This document shows positions 54,662-64,000 of a stretch of 64,000 bases of DNA, in pieces. Made by a program: the position numbers and the translations under genes. Within the stretch, counting starts at the first letter, position 1; each line of letters begins with the position of its first letter. Source of the DNA: Candidatus Thiodiazotropha endoloripes (GTDB lineage: Bacteria; Pseudomonadota; Gammaproteobacteria; Chromatiales; Chromatiaceae). Under the pieces are notes generated by a model. That model did not search any database. It worked only from the letters and a program-made list of their open reading frames with translations, and was not told the origin of the DNA. The DNA lies in NCBI GenBank assembly GCA_001709035.1, contig LVKA01000016.1, positions 62,001-126,000 on the forward strand. The letters run 5' to 3'.

Positions 54662-55510
54662 CTAGTCGATGCCTTTTCCAATTCTCTCCCAGGCTATTGG
54701 TGGAAAACCATTGATATTGGAATCCCAGTTCATCCAGATACCAAACGCTTTACCAACAAGATTCTCATCGGGTACAAAGCCCCAGCAGCGACTGTCATTA
54801 CTATTGTCACGGTTGTCACCCATGACAAAATACTGCCCTTCAGGAACCGTTATCGGTCCTTGTCTCAGTACCTGACACCCCATTGGCAGATCGGGTGCCA
54901 GTGGATTGATCAGAATGTTGTGTTCTATCCCATCGAGATCCTCGACCGCCATGACCGCACCGGTCATACGGGAGCCACTCCCTACACCGGTGTACTGACC
55001 CAACAGCATCTGTTTCATCGGCTCACCATTGACGAAAAGGGTCTTATTACGATAGTAGAGCTTGTCGCCAGGAACAGCCACTACCCGTTTAATATAGTCA
55101 ATCCAGGGTTGTTTCGGATAACGGAAGACGACCGGATCCCCTCGTTGAGGATCACCCAGATCGACCACTTTTTTATTCAAAACGGGCAGTCGAATACCGT
55201 AACTGAATTTATTCACCAGTATGAAGTCACCAACCAGCAGGGTCGGCATCATGGAGCCAGAGGGAATACGAAAAGGCTCTACCAGGAAAGAGCGTAAAAT
55301 GAGTACGGCAAATATAACCGGGAAGAAGGATTTAGAGTACTCAACCAGTAATGGCTCTTTTCTAACCAGCTGGCTTGAATCATCGGCCTCTTCACCCACA
55401 TCCGGAGCCATTGCACTTCGTTTGTTGGCAAAGAATATGCTATCCAATAGCCAGATGCCGCCTGTCACTGCGCTGGCGACAACAAGAAAAGTTGGAAAAT
55501 CGAAATTCAT
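54662..55510 (-). CDS. lepB: Signal peptidase I (LepB)
   Basis: A 282-residue inner-membrane protease that removes signal peptides. Two N-terminal membrane segments (~7-27 and ~61-76) precede the catalytic Ser86 in PSGSMMPT and Lys141 in KRVVAVPGDK. GDNRDNSNDSRCWGFV near the end is box E. Length slightly above the family core but normal for gammaproteobacteria. It follows lepA after a spacer containing a solitary repeat fragment. Confidence 0.97.
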   Translation of the reverse strand: MNFDFPTFLVVASAVTGGIWLLDSIFFANKRSAMAPDVGEEADDSSQLVRKEPLLVEYSKSFFPVIFAVLILRSFLVEPFRIPSGSMMPTLLVGDFILVNKFSYGIRLPVLNKKVVDLGDPQRGDPVVFRYPKQPWIDYIKRVVAVPGDKLYYRNKTLFVNGEPMKQMLLGQYTGVGSGSRMTGAVMAVEDLDGIEHNILINPLAPDLPMGCQVLRQGPITVPEGQYFVMGDNRDNSNDSRCWGFVPDENLVGKAFGIWMNWDSNINGFPPIAWERIGKGID

Positions 55511-55558
55511 GGTTTAACTGCGTCCTCTCCTGTGTTGTATAGGCAACTTGCGTCTGTC

Positions 55559-55576
55559 AGGGCCTGTTGACACTAA
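55559..55576. repeat. Solitary terminal-repeat fragment at the lepA stop
   Basis: AGGGCCTGTTGACACTAAT matches the outer end of the elements at 32447 and 52106. It covers the lepA stop codon (CTA, read as TAG on the minus strand), with no partner arm nearby. Confidence 0.55.
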
Positions 55577-57378
55577 TTATCCTTGCCGACCTGAAGCACA
55601 GCGAGAAAGGCGTCTTGCGGTATCTCCACCTTACCAACCTGCTTCATGCGTTTTTTACCAGCTTTCTGCTTCTCCAGCAGTTTACGCTTTCGTGTAATAT
55701 CACCACCATAACATTTGGCAGTAACATTCTTTCTCAGTGCCTTGACCGTGGTACGAGCAATAATCTTGGTACCGATCGCGGCCTGGATGGCCACCTCGAA
55801 CATCTGCCTTGGGATGATCTCTTTCATCTTCGAGGTCAGATCCCGCCCTCTGAACTGAGCCTGATCCTTATGCACAATCAGCGACAGGGCATCCACTCGA
55901 TCACCATTGATCAAAATATCGAGCTTGACCAGCGGAGCGGCCTGAAAATGGGTAAACTCATACTCAAATGAAGCATAGCCTCGACTGACCGACTTCAAAC
56001 GATCAAAAAAGTCGAGTACCACTTCATTCATCGGCAACTCATAACTTAACTGCACCTGTCCGGCCAGGTATTGCAGATTTTTCTGTGCTCCGCGCTTCTC
56101 AATACAAAGTGTAATCACGTTACCCAGATACTCTTGCGGCACCAGGATGGTTGCAACGATGATCGGTTCGCGGACCTCTTCCAATTTACCGGGATCAGGC
56201 AGTGCTGCTGGATTTTCAATATGTATGAGTTCCCCGTCACTTTTCAGCACTTCGTAAACCACAGAAGGTGCAGTTGTGATCAGATCCAGGTCGTACTCCC
56301 GTTCGAGCCGTTCCTGAACAATCTCCATATGCAGCATGCCGAGGAATCCGCAGCGGAATCCAAATCCCAAGGCCTGAGAAGTCTCCGGCTCATAGTGCAG
56401 TGCCGCATCATTGAGGCGCAGTTTCTGCAAAGCATCCCGCAGACCCTCATAGTCATCGGAGCTGACTGGATAGAGTCCCGAGAAAACCCGTGGATGCATC
56501 TCTTCGAATCCCGGCAGAGGCTGATCGGCTTGGCGGTTTTCCAAGGTGATGGTATCGCCGACGGGCGCGCCATCGACCTCTTTGATACCGGCGATCAGGT
56601 AGCCAACTTCTCCCGCTTTCAATGAGGGTTGACTGAGCTGTTTGGGGGTGAACACGCCAACCTGCTCAACCTGGAAAACCCGCCCGGTAGACATAATCCG
56701 CATCTTGTCTTTCGGCTTGATCTCACCGTTCATCACCCTGATCAGTGATATGACCCCGACATAAGAATCAAACCAGGAATCGATGATCAGCGCCTGCAGC
56801 GGTGCTCCATAGTCACCGGCCGGAGGGGGGATCGTGACAACCAGTTGCTCCAACAGCGACTCGATGCCCAAACCGGTCTTGGCGCTTACATGGACTGCCT
56901 GATCGGCCTCGATACCGATAATCTCTTCAATTTCATTGATTACCCGTTCCGGTTCCGCCGATGGGAGATCGATTTTGTTGAGTACCGGCAGCACTTCCAG
57001 CCCCTGCTCGATCGCGGTATAGCAATTTGCCACACTCTGGGCCTCAACGCCCTGCGCCGCATCCACCACCAGCAGCGCCCCTTCACAGGCCGCCAGGGAG
57101 CGGGAAACCTCGTAGGAGAAATCCACATGACCAGGCGTATCAATGAAGTTGAGCTGGTAGGTGATTCCGTCTTTAGCCTGGTATTCCAGGGTGACGCTTT
57201 GGGCTTTGATGGTGATGCCCCGTTCCCGCTCCAATTCCATGGAGTCACACACCTGGTCACCCATCTCCCGGTCGCTCAGACCACCACAGGTCTGGATGAA
57301 CCGATCGGCTATGGTGGATTTGCCATGATCGATATGGGCAATAATGGAAAAGTTTCGGATGTGTTGAAGGTCAGCCAT
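55573..57378 (-). CDS. lepA: Elongation factor 4 (LepA)
   Basis: A 601-residue translational GTPase. G1 is AHIDHGKST near residue 14, then [14 protein letters not shown] and NKIDLP. Domain V/LepA-specific C-terminus includes [30 protein letters not shown]. The start [15 protein letters not shown] at 57378 is canonical; longer readings to 57471 overlap the upstream terminator. It lies next to lepB as in most gammaproteobacteria. Confidence 0.98.
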   Translation of the reverse strand: MADLQHIRNFSIIAHIDHGKSTIADRFIQTCGGLSDREMGDQVCDSMELERERGITIKAQSVTLEYQAKDGITYQLNFIDTPGHVDFSYEVSRSLAACEGALLVVDAAQGVEAQSVANCYTAIEQGLEVLPVLNKIDLPSAEPERVINEIEEIIGIEADQAVHVSAKTGLGIESLLEQLVVTIPPPAGDYGAPLQALIIDSWFDSYVGVISLIRVMNGEIKPKDKMRIMSTGRVFQVEQVGVFTPKQLSQPSLKAGEVGYLIAGIKEVDGAPVGDTITLENRQADQPLPGFEEMHPRVFSGLYPVSSDDYEGLRDALQKLRLNDAALHYEPETSQALGFGFRCGFLGMLHMEIVQERLEREYDLDLITTAPSVVYEVLKSDGELIHIENPAALPDPGKLEEVREPIIVATILVPQEYLGNVITLCIEKRGAQKNLQYLAGQVQLSYELPMNEVVLDFFDRLKSVSRGYASFEYEFTHFQAAPLVKLDILINGDRVDALSLIVHKDQAQFRGRDLTSKMKEIIPRQMFEVAIQAAIGTKIIARTTVKALRKNVTAKCYGGDITRKRKLLEKQKAGKKRMKQVGKVEIPQDAFLAVLQVGKDN

Positions 57379-57397
57379 AAAGCCCTGATTTGTCACT

Positions 57398-57428
57398 GAA
57401 AAAACAAGAAACGCCCCGTTTCGGGGCG
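57398..57428 (-). terminator. Rho-independent terminator after the glutaredoxin-like gene
   Basis: On the minus strand a 7-bp CGCCCCG/CGGGGCG stem with 3-base loop, extended by AAG/CTT pairing, is followed by TTTCTTGTTTTTT. It separates the rpoE-degP group from lepA. Confidence 0.85.
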
Positions 57429-57472
57429 CTTCAACGTAAACGTGTTGCCACAAAAGGAGAGATGATACCAAA

Positions 57473-57715
57473 TCATACGTCGCGCAAATAGCTCAGAAGC
57501 CTGGATTGATCGAGATAGTGTTCACTCAGTGAGATACCATCCGGCCCCTCCAGACAGGGAATTCGCAGCCCATACTCCGTTTTGATATCGGAGTCGCGAT
57601 CGATATCAACCTTCACCAGGACAATTTTCTCCAATCCATTCACGCTTGAAAGTTCGTCCCACATCTCATCACAAAGGTGGCATCCTTGCCGATGATAGAA
57701 TTTCAGCTCAATCAT
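57473..57715 (-). CDS. Glutaredoxin-like protein (DUF836 family)
   Basis: An 80-residue thioredoxin-fold protein with the CHLCDEM redox motif (CxxC) at residues ~12-16 and the usual [22 protein letters not shown] cis-Pro region. It probably handles thiol-disulfide exchange. The start at 57715 overlaps the degP stop by 8 bases, so it is co-translated with degP. Confidence 0.88.
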   Translation of the reverse strand: MIELKFYHRQGCHLCDEMWDELSSVNGLEKIVLVKVDIDRDSDIKTEYGLRIPCLEGPDGISLSEHYLDQSRLLSYLRDV

Positions 57716-59147
57716 TTTCCGGTACATGCAGGGCAAGAAAAATCGGCCCTGTATTGCGGTGCACAAGCAAGGCGACAGTTTTCTCCCCGGGTAGCTCCTT
57801 GACCAAACGGTTAAAGTGCTCCACTCCCTCCACATCCATATTATTGATCATCGTAATAATGTCGCCCTGCTGGATTCCAGCCTCACGGGCAGCCTTACCG
57901 GTTACCGACTCAACCATGACACCTCGTCGAGATGACAGACCCAACTCCTTCTGAACTTGCTCACTGACGCTAGAAACCATCATTCCCAAACGGTTTTCAG
58001 ATACTTTAGGTGGCGTATTTTCGGCCATTTCCAACTGATCATCGGAGGGTAATTCACCAATATTGACATCCACCATTTTGGTTCTTCCCTTCCTCAGAAT
58101 CTTCAGTGTGGCTGGCTTATCCACATTGCTACGCCCAACCAAGGGAGGTAACTCTGATGAGCTGTGTATCGGGGTACCATTGAATGACAGAATCACATCA
58201 CCCACTTGAAGCCCCGCTTTTTCCGATGGACTTTGGGGCAGAACCCGGGCAATCAATGCGCCCCGGGGATGATTCATGCCAAAACTGTCGGCAAGATCCT
58301 TGGTGACATCCTGAATCAACACCCCCAACCAACCACGGGTAACCCGCCCACGGGTCTTTAACTGGTCTGCAACATTCATCGCCATCTCGATGGGGATGGC
58401 GAAAGATAGCCCCATGAACCCGCCTGAGCGGCTGTATATCTGGGAGTTGATTCCAACCACTTCACCTTCCATGTTAAACAGTGGGCCACCGGAGTTGCCG
58501 GGATTGATGGCTACGTCGGTTTGAATGAAGGGCACATAGTTCTCAGTCGGCAGGTTTCTTCCCTTTGCGCTGACAATACCGGCGGTCACTGAATGATCAA
58601 AGCCGAAGGGTGAACCGATTGCCAACACCCACTCACCGACTCTCAACCCATCAGAGTCACCGATTTCAACCATTGGCAGATCATCTGCATTAATTTTGAT
58701 TAACGCAATGTCGCTGCGTTCGTCTTTGCCGATAACATCAGCAACAAACTCTCGTCGGTCGTTCATCCGCACAAGGATTTCGTCAGCCTCTTCCACAACA
58801 TGATTGTTGGTCAGAATATAGCCATCCTCTGAAATGATGAATCCAGATCCGAGAGAGCGCTTTTCCACATCATTTTCCGGCATCCGATATCCATGATTGC
58901 CAAAAAACTTTTTCATCAGCTCACCTAAAGGGCTGCCTTCGGGCAAGCCTTCCAATTCGGGCATATTGAAGGGTGACATCTGATTTCTGGATGAAGAGGT
59001 TCTGGTGCTGATATTGACCACAGAGGGGGCGTTATGCTCTGCAAGATCCGCAAAGTTCGGCAGGTCGCGCGCCATCAGAGGGAACGATGTCAGCAGTACC
59101 ACTGCCATTGCCGCTAGCATGATAAATTGAAATTTCTTGTCTCTCAT
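57708..59147 (-). CDS. Do-family periplasmic serine protease (DegP/MucD type)
   Basis: A 479-residue secreted HtrA protease and chaperone. The signal peptide ends near LMA (26). The catalytic triad is His116 in TNNHVV, Asp146 in SDIALI and Ser219 in GNSGGPLF. Two PDZ domains follow (GWLGVLIQ... and RRGVMVESVTG...GIQQGDIITMIN). Position after rpoE-rseA-rseB-rseC is that of mucD in Pseudomonas, where it limits the sigma-E/AlgU response by removing misfolded envelope proteins. Confidence 0.96.
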   Translation of the reverse strand: MRDKKFQFIMLAAMAVVLLTSFPLMARDLPNFADLAEHNAPSVVNISTRTSSSRNQMSPFNMPELEGLPEGSPLGELMKKFFGNHGYRMPENDVEKRSLGSGFIISEDGYILTNNHVVEEADEILVRMNDRREFVADVIGKDERSDIALIKINADDLPMVEIGDSDGLRVGEWVLAIGSPFGFDHSVTAGIVSAKGRNLPTENYVPFIQTDVAINPGNSGGPLFNMEGEVVGINSQIYSRSGGFMGLSFAIPIEMAMNVADQLKTRGRVTRGWLGVLIQDVTKDLADSFGMNHPRGALIARVLPQSPSEKAGLQVGDVILSFNGTPIHSSSELPPLVGRSNVDKPATLKILRKGRTKMVDVNIGELPSDDQLEMAENTPPKVSENRLGMMVSSVSEQVQKELGLSSRRGVMVESVTGKAAREAGIQQGDIITMINNMDVEGVEHFNRLVKELPGEKTVALLVHRNTGPIFLALHVPEND

Positions 59148-59207
59148 TGAAACAACTCCTGGAGGAAAGAGGGATCGACCGACAACAGGTATGAGGTGAA
59201 TAGAGTC

Positions 59208-59678
59208 TCAGACAAAAGGCACAGAGATTCTATCTGCATGGCGCAGTATCACCGCCTGATAACCTGGGTCATGTCGATTTTTATATGCAAGTAGTCTCAA
59301 CAGAAAAAACCCGCCAATCAGCCCCAATAGACCACCGATAACTTGCGGGAGTTCCCCTGACTGGATGTTAAACAAACCAAACAGATATTGAGCAACAATG
59401 GCTGCCAGAATCATGAGGATCAATGGAAGCAGATAGGCCAGCATGGAGAGTTTCAACAGAGCCTGTTCCTGCAAACCGATAATCACCTGCTCACCGGGTT
59501 TCGCCAATACGGTATTCACTACTCTCAGGTGGTTATAACGACGCTTGAACAAACCGGCAAGAACACTGGTGCTACAGCTTCCCTGGCTCTCGCAGGATCC
59601 ACAGGCGGCTCGCTTCTCCGTCTCGACAAATGCGTACTCACCTTCAATACGCACGACCATTGCGGTCTCTTCAATCAT
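59208..59678 (-). CDS. rseC: RseC-type SoxR-reducing / sigma-E modulating protein
   Basis: A 156-residue inner-membrane protein. The N-terminal Cys-rich stretch GSCESQGSCSTS precedes two membrane segments (LSMLAYLLPLILMILAAIVAQYLF and IGGLLGLIGGFFLLRLLAY). This matches RseC/MucC, which modulates the sigma-E response and, in E. coli, takes part in SoxR reduction. It overlaps rseB by 8 bases. Confidence 0.93.
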   Translation of the reverse strand: MIEETAMVVRIEGEYAFVETEKRAACGSCESQGSCSTSVLAGLFKRRYNHLRVVNTVLAKPGEQVIIGLQEQALLKLSMLAYLLPLILMILAAIVAQYLFGLFNIQSGELPQVIGGLLGLIGGFFLLRLLAYKNRHDPGYQAVILRHADRISVPFV

Positions 59679-60663
59679 TCGAGCCCTTCAGCTTCATCCC
59701 TTGAACCACACCCAGTATGGTGACTGCGGGTACTTCGCCCACTGCAGTCACCTGGTAGCCGGCAATCTGACCACCCCAGGCGTTGATCGCACCCAATCTG
59801 GATACACCGCTGAAGGCTTCGCTGCGTGTTTCCGCTTCGATAAACACAGAGAGTGAACCCAATCCGTCACTGAACACATACTGTTCGATTGGCGCACTCA
59901 GCATCGGATCATGCAGCTGGTGCTGCATATTCAATGTGAATCCGGCAGGAAGCTTGAGAAAATCCCATCGACTGTCTGCCTCATTGGAGAGACTGGTGCC
60001 TTCATTATTTTTCAGCCGGTAGGTGAACAACGACTCTCTCTGGTGCAGTTCACTGATCTCAGCAACACCGATCTCCAGATCGGTGAACATGGTCTGCTCC
60101 ACCGCTTCACTATGCTCGTTGATCAAATCCGACTTGAGCGGTAGGCCGCTCTCCAGATCCAGATAGAAACGATAGCCGTAGCGAAGCCGGTCATTGGGCA
60201 TGATCACTACCACCTGAGCCTGGCGATTGGCAATTCGGTCTTTTCCGCTCATGCGAAAACTGTAGTGATCCTCAAGTTGAGCCAGATCCTGAGGCAGAAT
60301 ATTGAGAAATTTCTTACTTGGGGAGCGCTTGTCCACTGACACTTCATTACTGCCAGGCATGACACAGGTTACCGACTCTTCATCACGAATCACTTCACGG
60401 GGTGCACCATTCAGGGACATCAGGCTCTCTCTGACCTTGTCCCCGTTCACCGCGTGGGCGATTTTCATGATTTCCAGTTGATTGTCATGCAGATAGACAA
60501 AGGTTCCTTGGTAGTTCAGCTTTTGCACCGCCTCCATCATTCGCTCAAGCCAATCCCTGGGAGTGAGCTGTTCAGCGGCGAAAATTGGCTGGCTGCAGAG
60601 CAGCAACAGAAGAAAACCGATCCAATATTGTCTCAAAGCAGCTCTGGAAGAGGAAAAATTCAT
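59671..60663 (-). CDS. rseB: RseB/MucB sigma-E regulatory protein
   Basis: A 330-residue periplasmic protein with signal peptide (IGFLLLLLCSQPIFA) and the MucB/RseB pattern LNYQGTFVYLHDNQLEIMKIAH, then REVIRDEESVTCVMP and a C-terminal SVFIEAETRS...LGAINAWGGQIAGYQVTAVGEVPA. It binds lipids or lipopolysaccharide and the RseA periplasmic domain, setting when the anti-sigma factor can be cut. Located directly after rseA. Confidence 0.95.
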   Translation of the reverse strand: MNFSSSRAALRQYWIGFLLLLLCSQPIFAAEQLTPRDWLERMMEAVQKLNYQGTFVYLHDNQLEIMKIAHAVNGDKVRESLMSLNGAPREVIRDEESVTCVMPGSNEVSVDKRSPSKKFLNILPQDLAQLEDHYSFRMSGKDRIANRQAQVVVIMPNDRLRYGYRFYLDLESGLPLKSDLINEHSEAVEQTMFTDLEIGVAEISELHQRESLFTYRLKNNEGTSLSNEADSRWDFLKLPAGFTLNMQHQLHDPMLSAPIEQYVFSDGLGSLSVFIEAETRSEAFSGVSRLGAINAWGGQIAGYQVTAVGEVPAVTILGVVQGMKLKGSND

Positions 60664-60678
60664 CCGTTCAGCTCAATC

Positions 60679-61254
60679 TTATTTTTGTTTGTTTTCATCG
60701 TAACTGACGAACGTGGCAAAGGGCATGATCCCTTTGATGTTGCTCGACGGTGACCTTTCCTGATGATTGACCAGATAGGCGTTAAGCCGTGATTCCACTT
60801 CGGGTTTTTTCAGCAGCTCCCAGCGAGTGCCGTCTTCCGTGACATAGAGGGTCTCTGTTGCAGGCACCTGAGTAGCGGCGATATTCGCCGGTGGTGCTTC
60901 GGATCCCTCCGGATTGATCAACTGTGGGGCCATCACCACCGCGACAGCGGCTAAAGAGGCAGCGACAGCCAATCCGGTATAGGAACGCTTCTTCAAACCT
61001 GGACGACGTTTGATTGCTGCCGGAGCGAGCACGACCGGCTCATCTTCCAGTTGCTTGCTGATCGCCTGTGCCAGATCCGGGTTGTACAGTGAGCCTGTCT
61101 CACCACGCATGGCATCACCGATCAAATGGTACCTGGACCAGGTATCCCGGTTCACCTTATTATTCGACAACTTATTAATTTCCATAGAGATTTCTTCTTC
61201 TGAAATCTCATTATCAACCAGCGCGGATAATCTTTCGTACTCTTGCTCAGTCAT
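60679..61254 (-). CDS. rseA: Anti-sigma-E factor RseA/MucA
   Basis: A 191-residue single-pass membrane protein. The cytoplasmic N-terminus (LSALVDNEISEEEISMEINKL, then RDTWSRYHLIGDAMRGE) is the anti-sigma domain. A membrane segment follows (~95-115, YTGLAVAASLAAVAVVMAPQLI) and a periplasmic tail that regulated proteolysis would act on. It is 17 bases after rpoE in the same direction. Confidence 0.95.
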   Translation of the reverse strand: MTEQEYERLSALVDNEISEEEISMEINKLSNNKVNRDTWSRYHLIGDAMRGETGSLYNPDLAQAISKQLEDEPVVLAPAAIKRRPGLKKRSYTGLAVAASLAAVAVVMAPQLINPEGSEAPPANIAATQVPATETLYVTEDGTRWELLKKPEVESRLNAYLVNHQERSPSSNIKGIMPFATFVSYDENKQK

Positions 61255-61271
61255 TTGTGCTATGCCTGATT

Positions 61272-61850
61272 TTAAGGTTTTAATAATGGGCTCAGTCTTT
61301 TATCAATCGCCTCACGCGCCCTGAATATTCGGGAGCGAACCGTACCTACAGGACAGGACATGGCATTGGCGATCTCTTCATAACTCATGCCTTCCAGCTC
61401 TCTCAGTACAATGGCGGTTCTCAGATCTTCAGGCAGGTCATCGATCGCCTGCTGAACCGTCATGGTAATCTCTTCAGTCAATACATGATTTTCCGGTGTA
61501 CCTGTCTCCTTTAGACGCACACCGACATCCATTTGTTCAGCCACTTCTGCCTCCACATCATCTGAAGGGGGGCGTCGCCCCTGGGCTACGAGGTAGTTCT
61601 TCGCTGTATTGATGGCTATTCGATAGAGCCATGTATAAAAAGCACTGTCACCCCGAAACTTGGGTATGGCCCGATAGGCCTTGATAAAGGCTTCCTGGGT
61701 CACATCCAGCACCTCATGAGGATCTCGGATATAGCGGGAGATCAGATTGGTGATTTTCTGCTGATATTTCAATACCAGCAGGTCAAACGCCTTTTTGTCA
61801 CCCTGTTGAACTCGAGCTACGAGTTCCTGATCAATTAACCGCTCGCCCAT
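61272..61850 (-). CDS. rpoE: RNA polymerase sigma-E factor (RpoE/AlgU)
   Basis: A 192-residue ECF sigma factor. Region 2 shows LVLKYQQKITNLISRYI...VLDVTQEAFIKAYRAIPKFRGDSAFYTWLYRIAINTAKN. Region 4 shows IDDLPEDLRTAIVLRELEGMSYEEIANAMSCPVGTVRSRIFRARE. The start MGERLIDQELVARV at 61850 is canonical and has GAGGAGGT 11 bases upstream; a longer frame to 61898 has no family support. It directs the envelope stress response with the genes that follow. Confidence 0.98.
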   Translation of the reverse strand: MGERLIDQELVARVQQGDKKAFDLLVLKYQQKITNLISRYIRDPHEVLDVTQEAFIKAYRAIPKFRGDSAFYTWLYRIAINTAKNYLVAQGRRPPSDDVEAEVAEQMDVGVRLKETGTPENHVLTEEITMTVQQAIDDLPEDLRTAIVLRELEGMSYEEIANAMSCPVGTVRSRIFRAREAIDKRLSPLLKP

Positions 61851-61895
61851 CCGGGCTATTACCTCCTCGTGACCAGCACTTCCTGTGCACAGTCC

Positions 61896-61924
61896 CATTG
61901 ACAGTCATGGATTGGATAAGTTCT
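61896..61924 (-). promoter_or_regulatory. Candidate sigma-E dependent promoter of rpoE
   Basis: On the minus strand AGAACTT (61918-61924) is followed after 16 bases by TCAATG (61896-61901), close to the GGAACTT / TCNNA pattern of sigma-E. It lies ~50 bases before the rpoE start, where autoregulation is expected. Match is partial. Confidence 0.35.
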
Positions 61925-62052
61925 GGCAATTCCAGCTTTAATTGATCGACATCAGTCTGCCGATGCGATTGGTTCAACCAAACGCGGTTTTAAGCTAGGA
62001 TGCATTACAACTGGAAACGCATTATCACCATAACGACCCTACCCCGCAAATT

Positions 62053-63672
62053 ATGACGACAGATCACCAACATGACGTACTGATCATCGGCAGTGGCGCC
62101 GCTGGATTGAGCCTTGCCCTGCACCTGGATCAGAAGCTGAATATCGCAGTCATCTCAAAGAAAGAGCTGAAAGAGACCAACACTTATTACGCTCAGGGAG
62201 GAATCTCCGTGGTACTCGATGAGGAGGACAGCATCGCCTCCCACGTCAAGGACACCCTGGATGCCGGCGCCGGCCTGTGTGATAAGGAGACCGTGCAGTT
62301 GGTGGTGGAAAATGGCCCATCCAACATCGACTGGCTGCTCAAGGGTGGGGTTAATTTCACCCGGGACGACAGTGCCGCATCGAGTGGTGGCTACCACCTG
62401 ACCCAGGAAGGCGGCCACTCCCACCGACGGGTCATTCACGCAGCAGACGCCACCGGTAGAGAGGTGGAAACCACCCTGCAGGGACAAGTCAGAGCCCGCT
62501 CGAATATCGAAATCTTCGAGCACCATATCGCCATCGACCTGATCACCAGCGAAAAAGAGCAAACCAAGCACCAGAAACGCTGCTATGGCGCCTATATTCT
62601 TGATCATGAAAGCAATCATGTGCAGACCTTCAGCGCCAGATTCGTCGTATTGGCTACCGGTGGCGCCAGTAAGGTCTATCTCTATACCAGCAACCCGGAT
62701 GTCTCCACGGGGGATGGGATCGCGATGGCCTGGCGGGCCGGTTGCCGGGTTGCCAACATGGAGTTCATCCAGTTTCATCCAACCTGCCTCTACCACCCGG
62801 AGGCGAAGAGTTTCCTGGTCTCCGAGGCGGTCAGAGGAGAAGGTGGTCAACTCAAGCTTCCCGATGGCAGCCGCTTCATGGATCGCTTCGATGAGCGGGG
62901 GGAACTGGCGCCCAGAGATATCGTCGCCCGGGCGATCGACCATGAGATGAAACGCATTGGCGCCGACTGCCTCTATCTGGATATCAGCCACAAACCGGCC
63001 GAATTCATCCAGGAGCACTTCCCCACCATCTACCAGCGCTGTCTCGACTTCGGTATCGACATGTCGAAACAACCGATTCCGGTGGTGCCGGCAGCCCACT
63101 ACACCTGCGGTGGTGTAATGGCGGATCATAAAGCACGAACCGATATCGCCGGACTCTATGTGGTCGGTGAGAGTGCCTACACAGGTCTTCACGGCGCTAA
63201 TCGTATGGCCAGCAACTCACTGCTTGAGTGTCTGGTGTTTGCCAAGCTTGCCGCAGAGGATATTCAGGAACTGGATTCCACCACAGCTGAGCCTCCACAG
63301 ATTCCCCCCTGGGATGAAAGCCGTGTTACAGAGCCGGATGAAGAGGTGGTGGTATCCCATAACTGGGATGAGCTTCGCCACTTCATGTGGGACTATGTGG
63401 GTATCGTCAGGAGTAACAAACGCCTGGTGCGCGCCCGCCGCAGGGTAGACCTGTTACAGCGGGAAATTGTCGAGTACTACAGCAATTTCAGGGTCAGCAT
63501 GGATCTTCTGGAGCTGAGAAACCTGGTCGATGTGGCCGATATGATCATTCGATCGGCCCAATGCCGACGTGAGAGTCGAGGACTCCATTTCATCCTGGAT
63601 TTCCCCTACCGGGACGACCGGGTGCAGAACAAACCGACGATTTTGATTCCTGAGTCCTATTCACCTTACTGA
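62053..63672 (+). CDS. nadB: L-aspartate oxidase NadB
   Basis: A 539-residue FAD enzyme that oxidises aspartate to iminoaspartate, the first step of NAD synthesis. FAD motif GSGAAG (13-18), then [80 protein letters not shown] and [18 protein letters not shown]. The length is normal. It diverges from rpoE, the order usual for gammaproteobacteria. Confidence 0.98.
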   Translation: MTTDHQHDVLIIGSGAAGLSLALHLDQKLNIAVISKKELKETNTYYAQGGISVVLDEEDSIASHVKDTLDAGAGLCDKETVQLVVENGPSNIDWLLKGGVNFTRDDSAASSGGYHLTQEGGHSHRRVIHAADATGREVETTLQGQVRARSNIEIFEHHIAIDLITSEKEQTKHQKRCYGAYILDHESNHVQTFSARFVVLATGGASKVYLYTSNPDVSTGDGIAMAWRAGCRVANMEFIQFHPTCLYHPEAKSFLVSEAVRGEGGQLKLPDGSRFMDRFDERGELAPRDIVARAIDHEMKRIGADCLYLDISHKPAEFIQEHFPTIYQRCLDFGIDMSKQPIPVVPAAHYTCGGVMADHKARTDIAGLYVVGESAYTGLHGANRMASNSLLECLVFAKLAAEDIQELDSTTAEPPQIPPWDESRVTEPDEEVVVSHNWDELRHFMWDYVGIVRSNKRLVRARRRVDLLQREIVEYYSNFRVSMDLLELRNLVDVADMIIRSAQCRRESRGLHFILDFPYRDDRVQNKPTILIPESYSPY

Positions 63673-63785
63673 AACATGACCCAGGTTTTGAATGTGCTCA
63701 TTTGAGCGATCACTCAACAATTGTAAACCGGCAAAACAGGCCATCTTCATTAGTGAAGGGAGCTGCTATTGTGTAGTGTATCAGT

Positions 63786-64000
63786 TCAGACAATCGGCTC
63801 CTCCCGGGTGAATGAACCATGCTTGAGAAGGATCCTTAAGTTCCGCATCTCTTCCGCTGGCAAAGCATCCTGAAACAGAACCATCACTGGATGGCGCCAG
63901 CGCTCCCGGAGACTAAAGCGCAATAAGATCAGCCAGGGCGTTACCAGGCTATCGGTACGTAGCCTTGCTGAATATTTCTCCCCGCCTGCCAGAACAATTT
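63786..64000 (-). CDS. YgfX/CptA-like membrane-associated protein, 5' part outside window
   Basis: The last 70 or so residues are visible, reading in from the right edge to a TGA at 63786. The sequence KYSARLRTDSLVTPWLIL, RERWRHPVMVLFQDALPAEEMRN and LRILLKHG matches the C-terminal part of YgfX-type proteins, where the LFxDALPAEEFRRLR block is characteristic. In gammaproteobacteria this gene usually lies beside nadB and the sdhE gene (not in the window). In E. coli the product has been reported to affect the cytoskeleton; its general role is unsettled. The N-terminal membrane segments and start lie beyond 64000. Confidence 0.8.
   Translation of the reverse strand, partial: IVLAGGEKYSARLRTDSLVTPWLILLRFSLRERWRHPVMVLFQDALPAEEMRNLRILLKHGSFTREEPIV

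Noticed and set aside
62155-63192. 345-residue minus-strand open frame opposite nadB
   Set aside because: The + strand nadB is certain; the antisense frame has no family match.

Overview
The window is a chromosomal segment of a gammaproteobacterium. The right half carries the rpoE-rseA-rseB-rseC-degP / lepA-lepB-(DUF4845)-rnc-era-recO-pdxJ housekeeping order, with divergent nadB and a YgfX-type gene. A 5'-methylthioinosine phosphorylase type enzyme with nearby hpt and nagZ points to a non-enteric gammaproteobacterium. A Chromatiales or sulfur-oxidiser-like lineage is a guess from this mix; nothing in the window proves it. No rRNA, tRNA, CRISPR array, integrase or complete insertion sequence was seen.

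Region 1 (1-25650) is a nearly complete type VI secretion system (T6SS). A vgrG gene, cut by the left edge, diverges from a long + strand array. The array holds a protein that looks like a TssB domain fused to a C-terminally shortened TssC, then tssA, tssB, tssC, hcp, tagJ, tssE, tssF, tssG, tssH(clpV), an FHA-domain gene, tssJ, tssK, tssL (with OmpA-type peptidoglycan-binding domain), tssM, tagF, pppA and a LysM/TPR lipoprotein. TssA1-type TssA, TagJ, FHA protein, TagF and PppA together resemble the phospho-regulated H1-type T6SS of Pseudomonas aeruginosa. A perfect 12-bp hairpin directly after hcp probably separates high hcp expression from the distal genes. No PAAR protein or recognisable effector/immunity pair lies in the window.

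Region 2 (25651-36447) is accessory. It holds a TSUP permease, a fumarylacetoacetase-family enzyme, a tiny membrane protein, and a tight minus-strand operon of a membrane Ser/Thr kinase (PpkA-like; its tail carries two DDxTRI / DExTRI-type motifs), a polysaccharide deacetylase lipoprotein and a TPR lipoprotein. The kinase, the PppA phosphatase and the FHA protein could form one threonine-phosphorylation switch. An orphan 262-residue protein, thiol peroxidase, a histone-H1-like Lys/Ala-rich membrane protein and a Sel1/SH3 protein follow.

Region 3 (36472-50345) covers purine and methylthio-nucleoside salvage (MTIP, HPRT), peroxiredoxin, a hemerythrin-like protein, NagZ, a secreted FliL-like protein, and a minus-strand operon cysM-rlmD-CYTH-peptide-binding protein-YkuD-permease-permease. 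The YkuD protein has no signal peptide and sits inside a peptide ABC transporter operon that has no ATPase gene, suggesting peptidoglycan-peptide recycling. CBS, spermidine-synthase-like and DUF389 genes follow.

Region 4 (50407-64000) is the housekeeping and envelope-stress block. Two related miniature inverted-repeat elements (32447-32553 and 52106-52394) are present. The shorter is an internal-deletion derivative of the longer type. Two solitary terminal-repeat fragments lie near 28328 and 55559.
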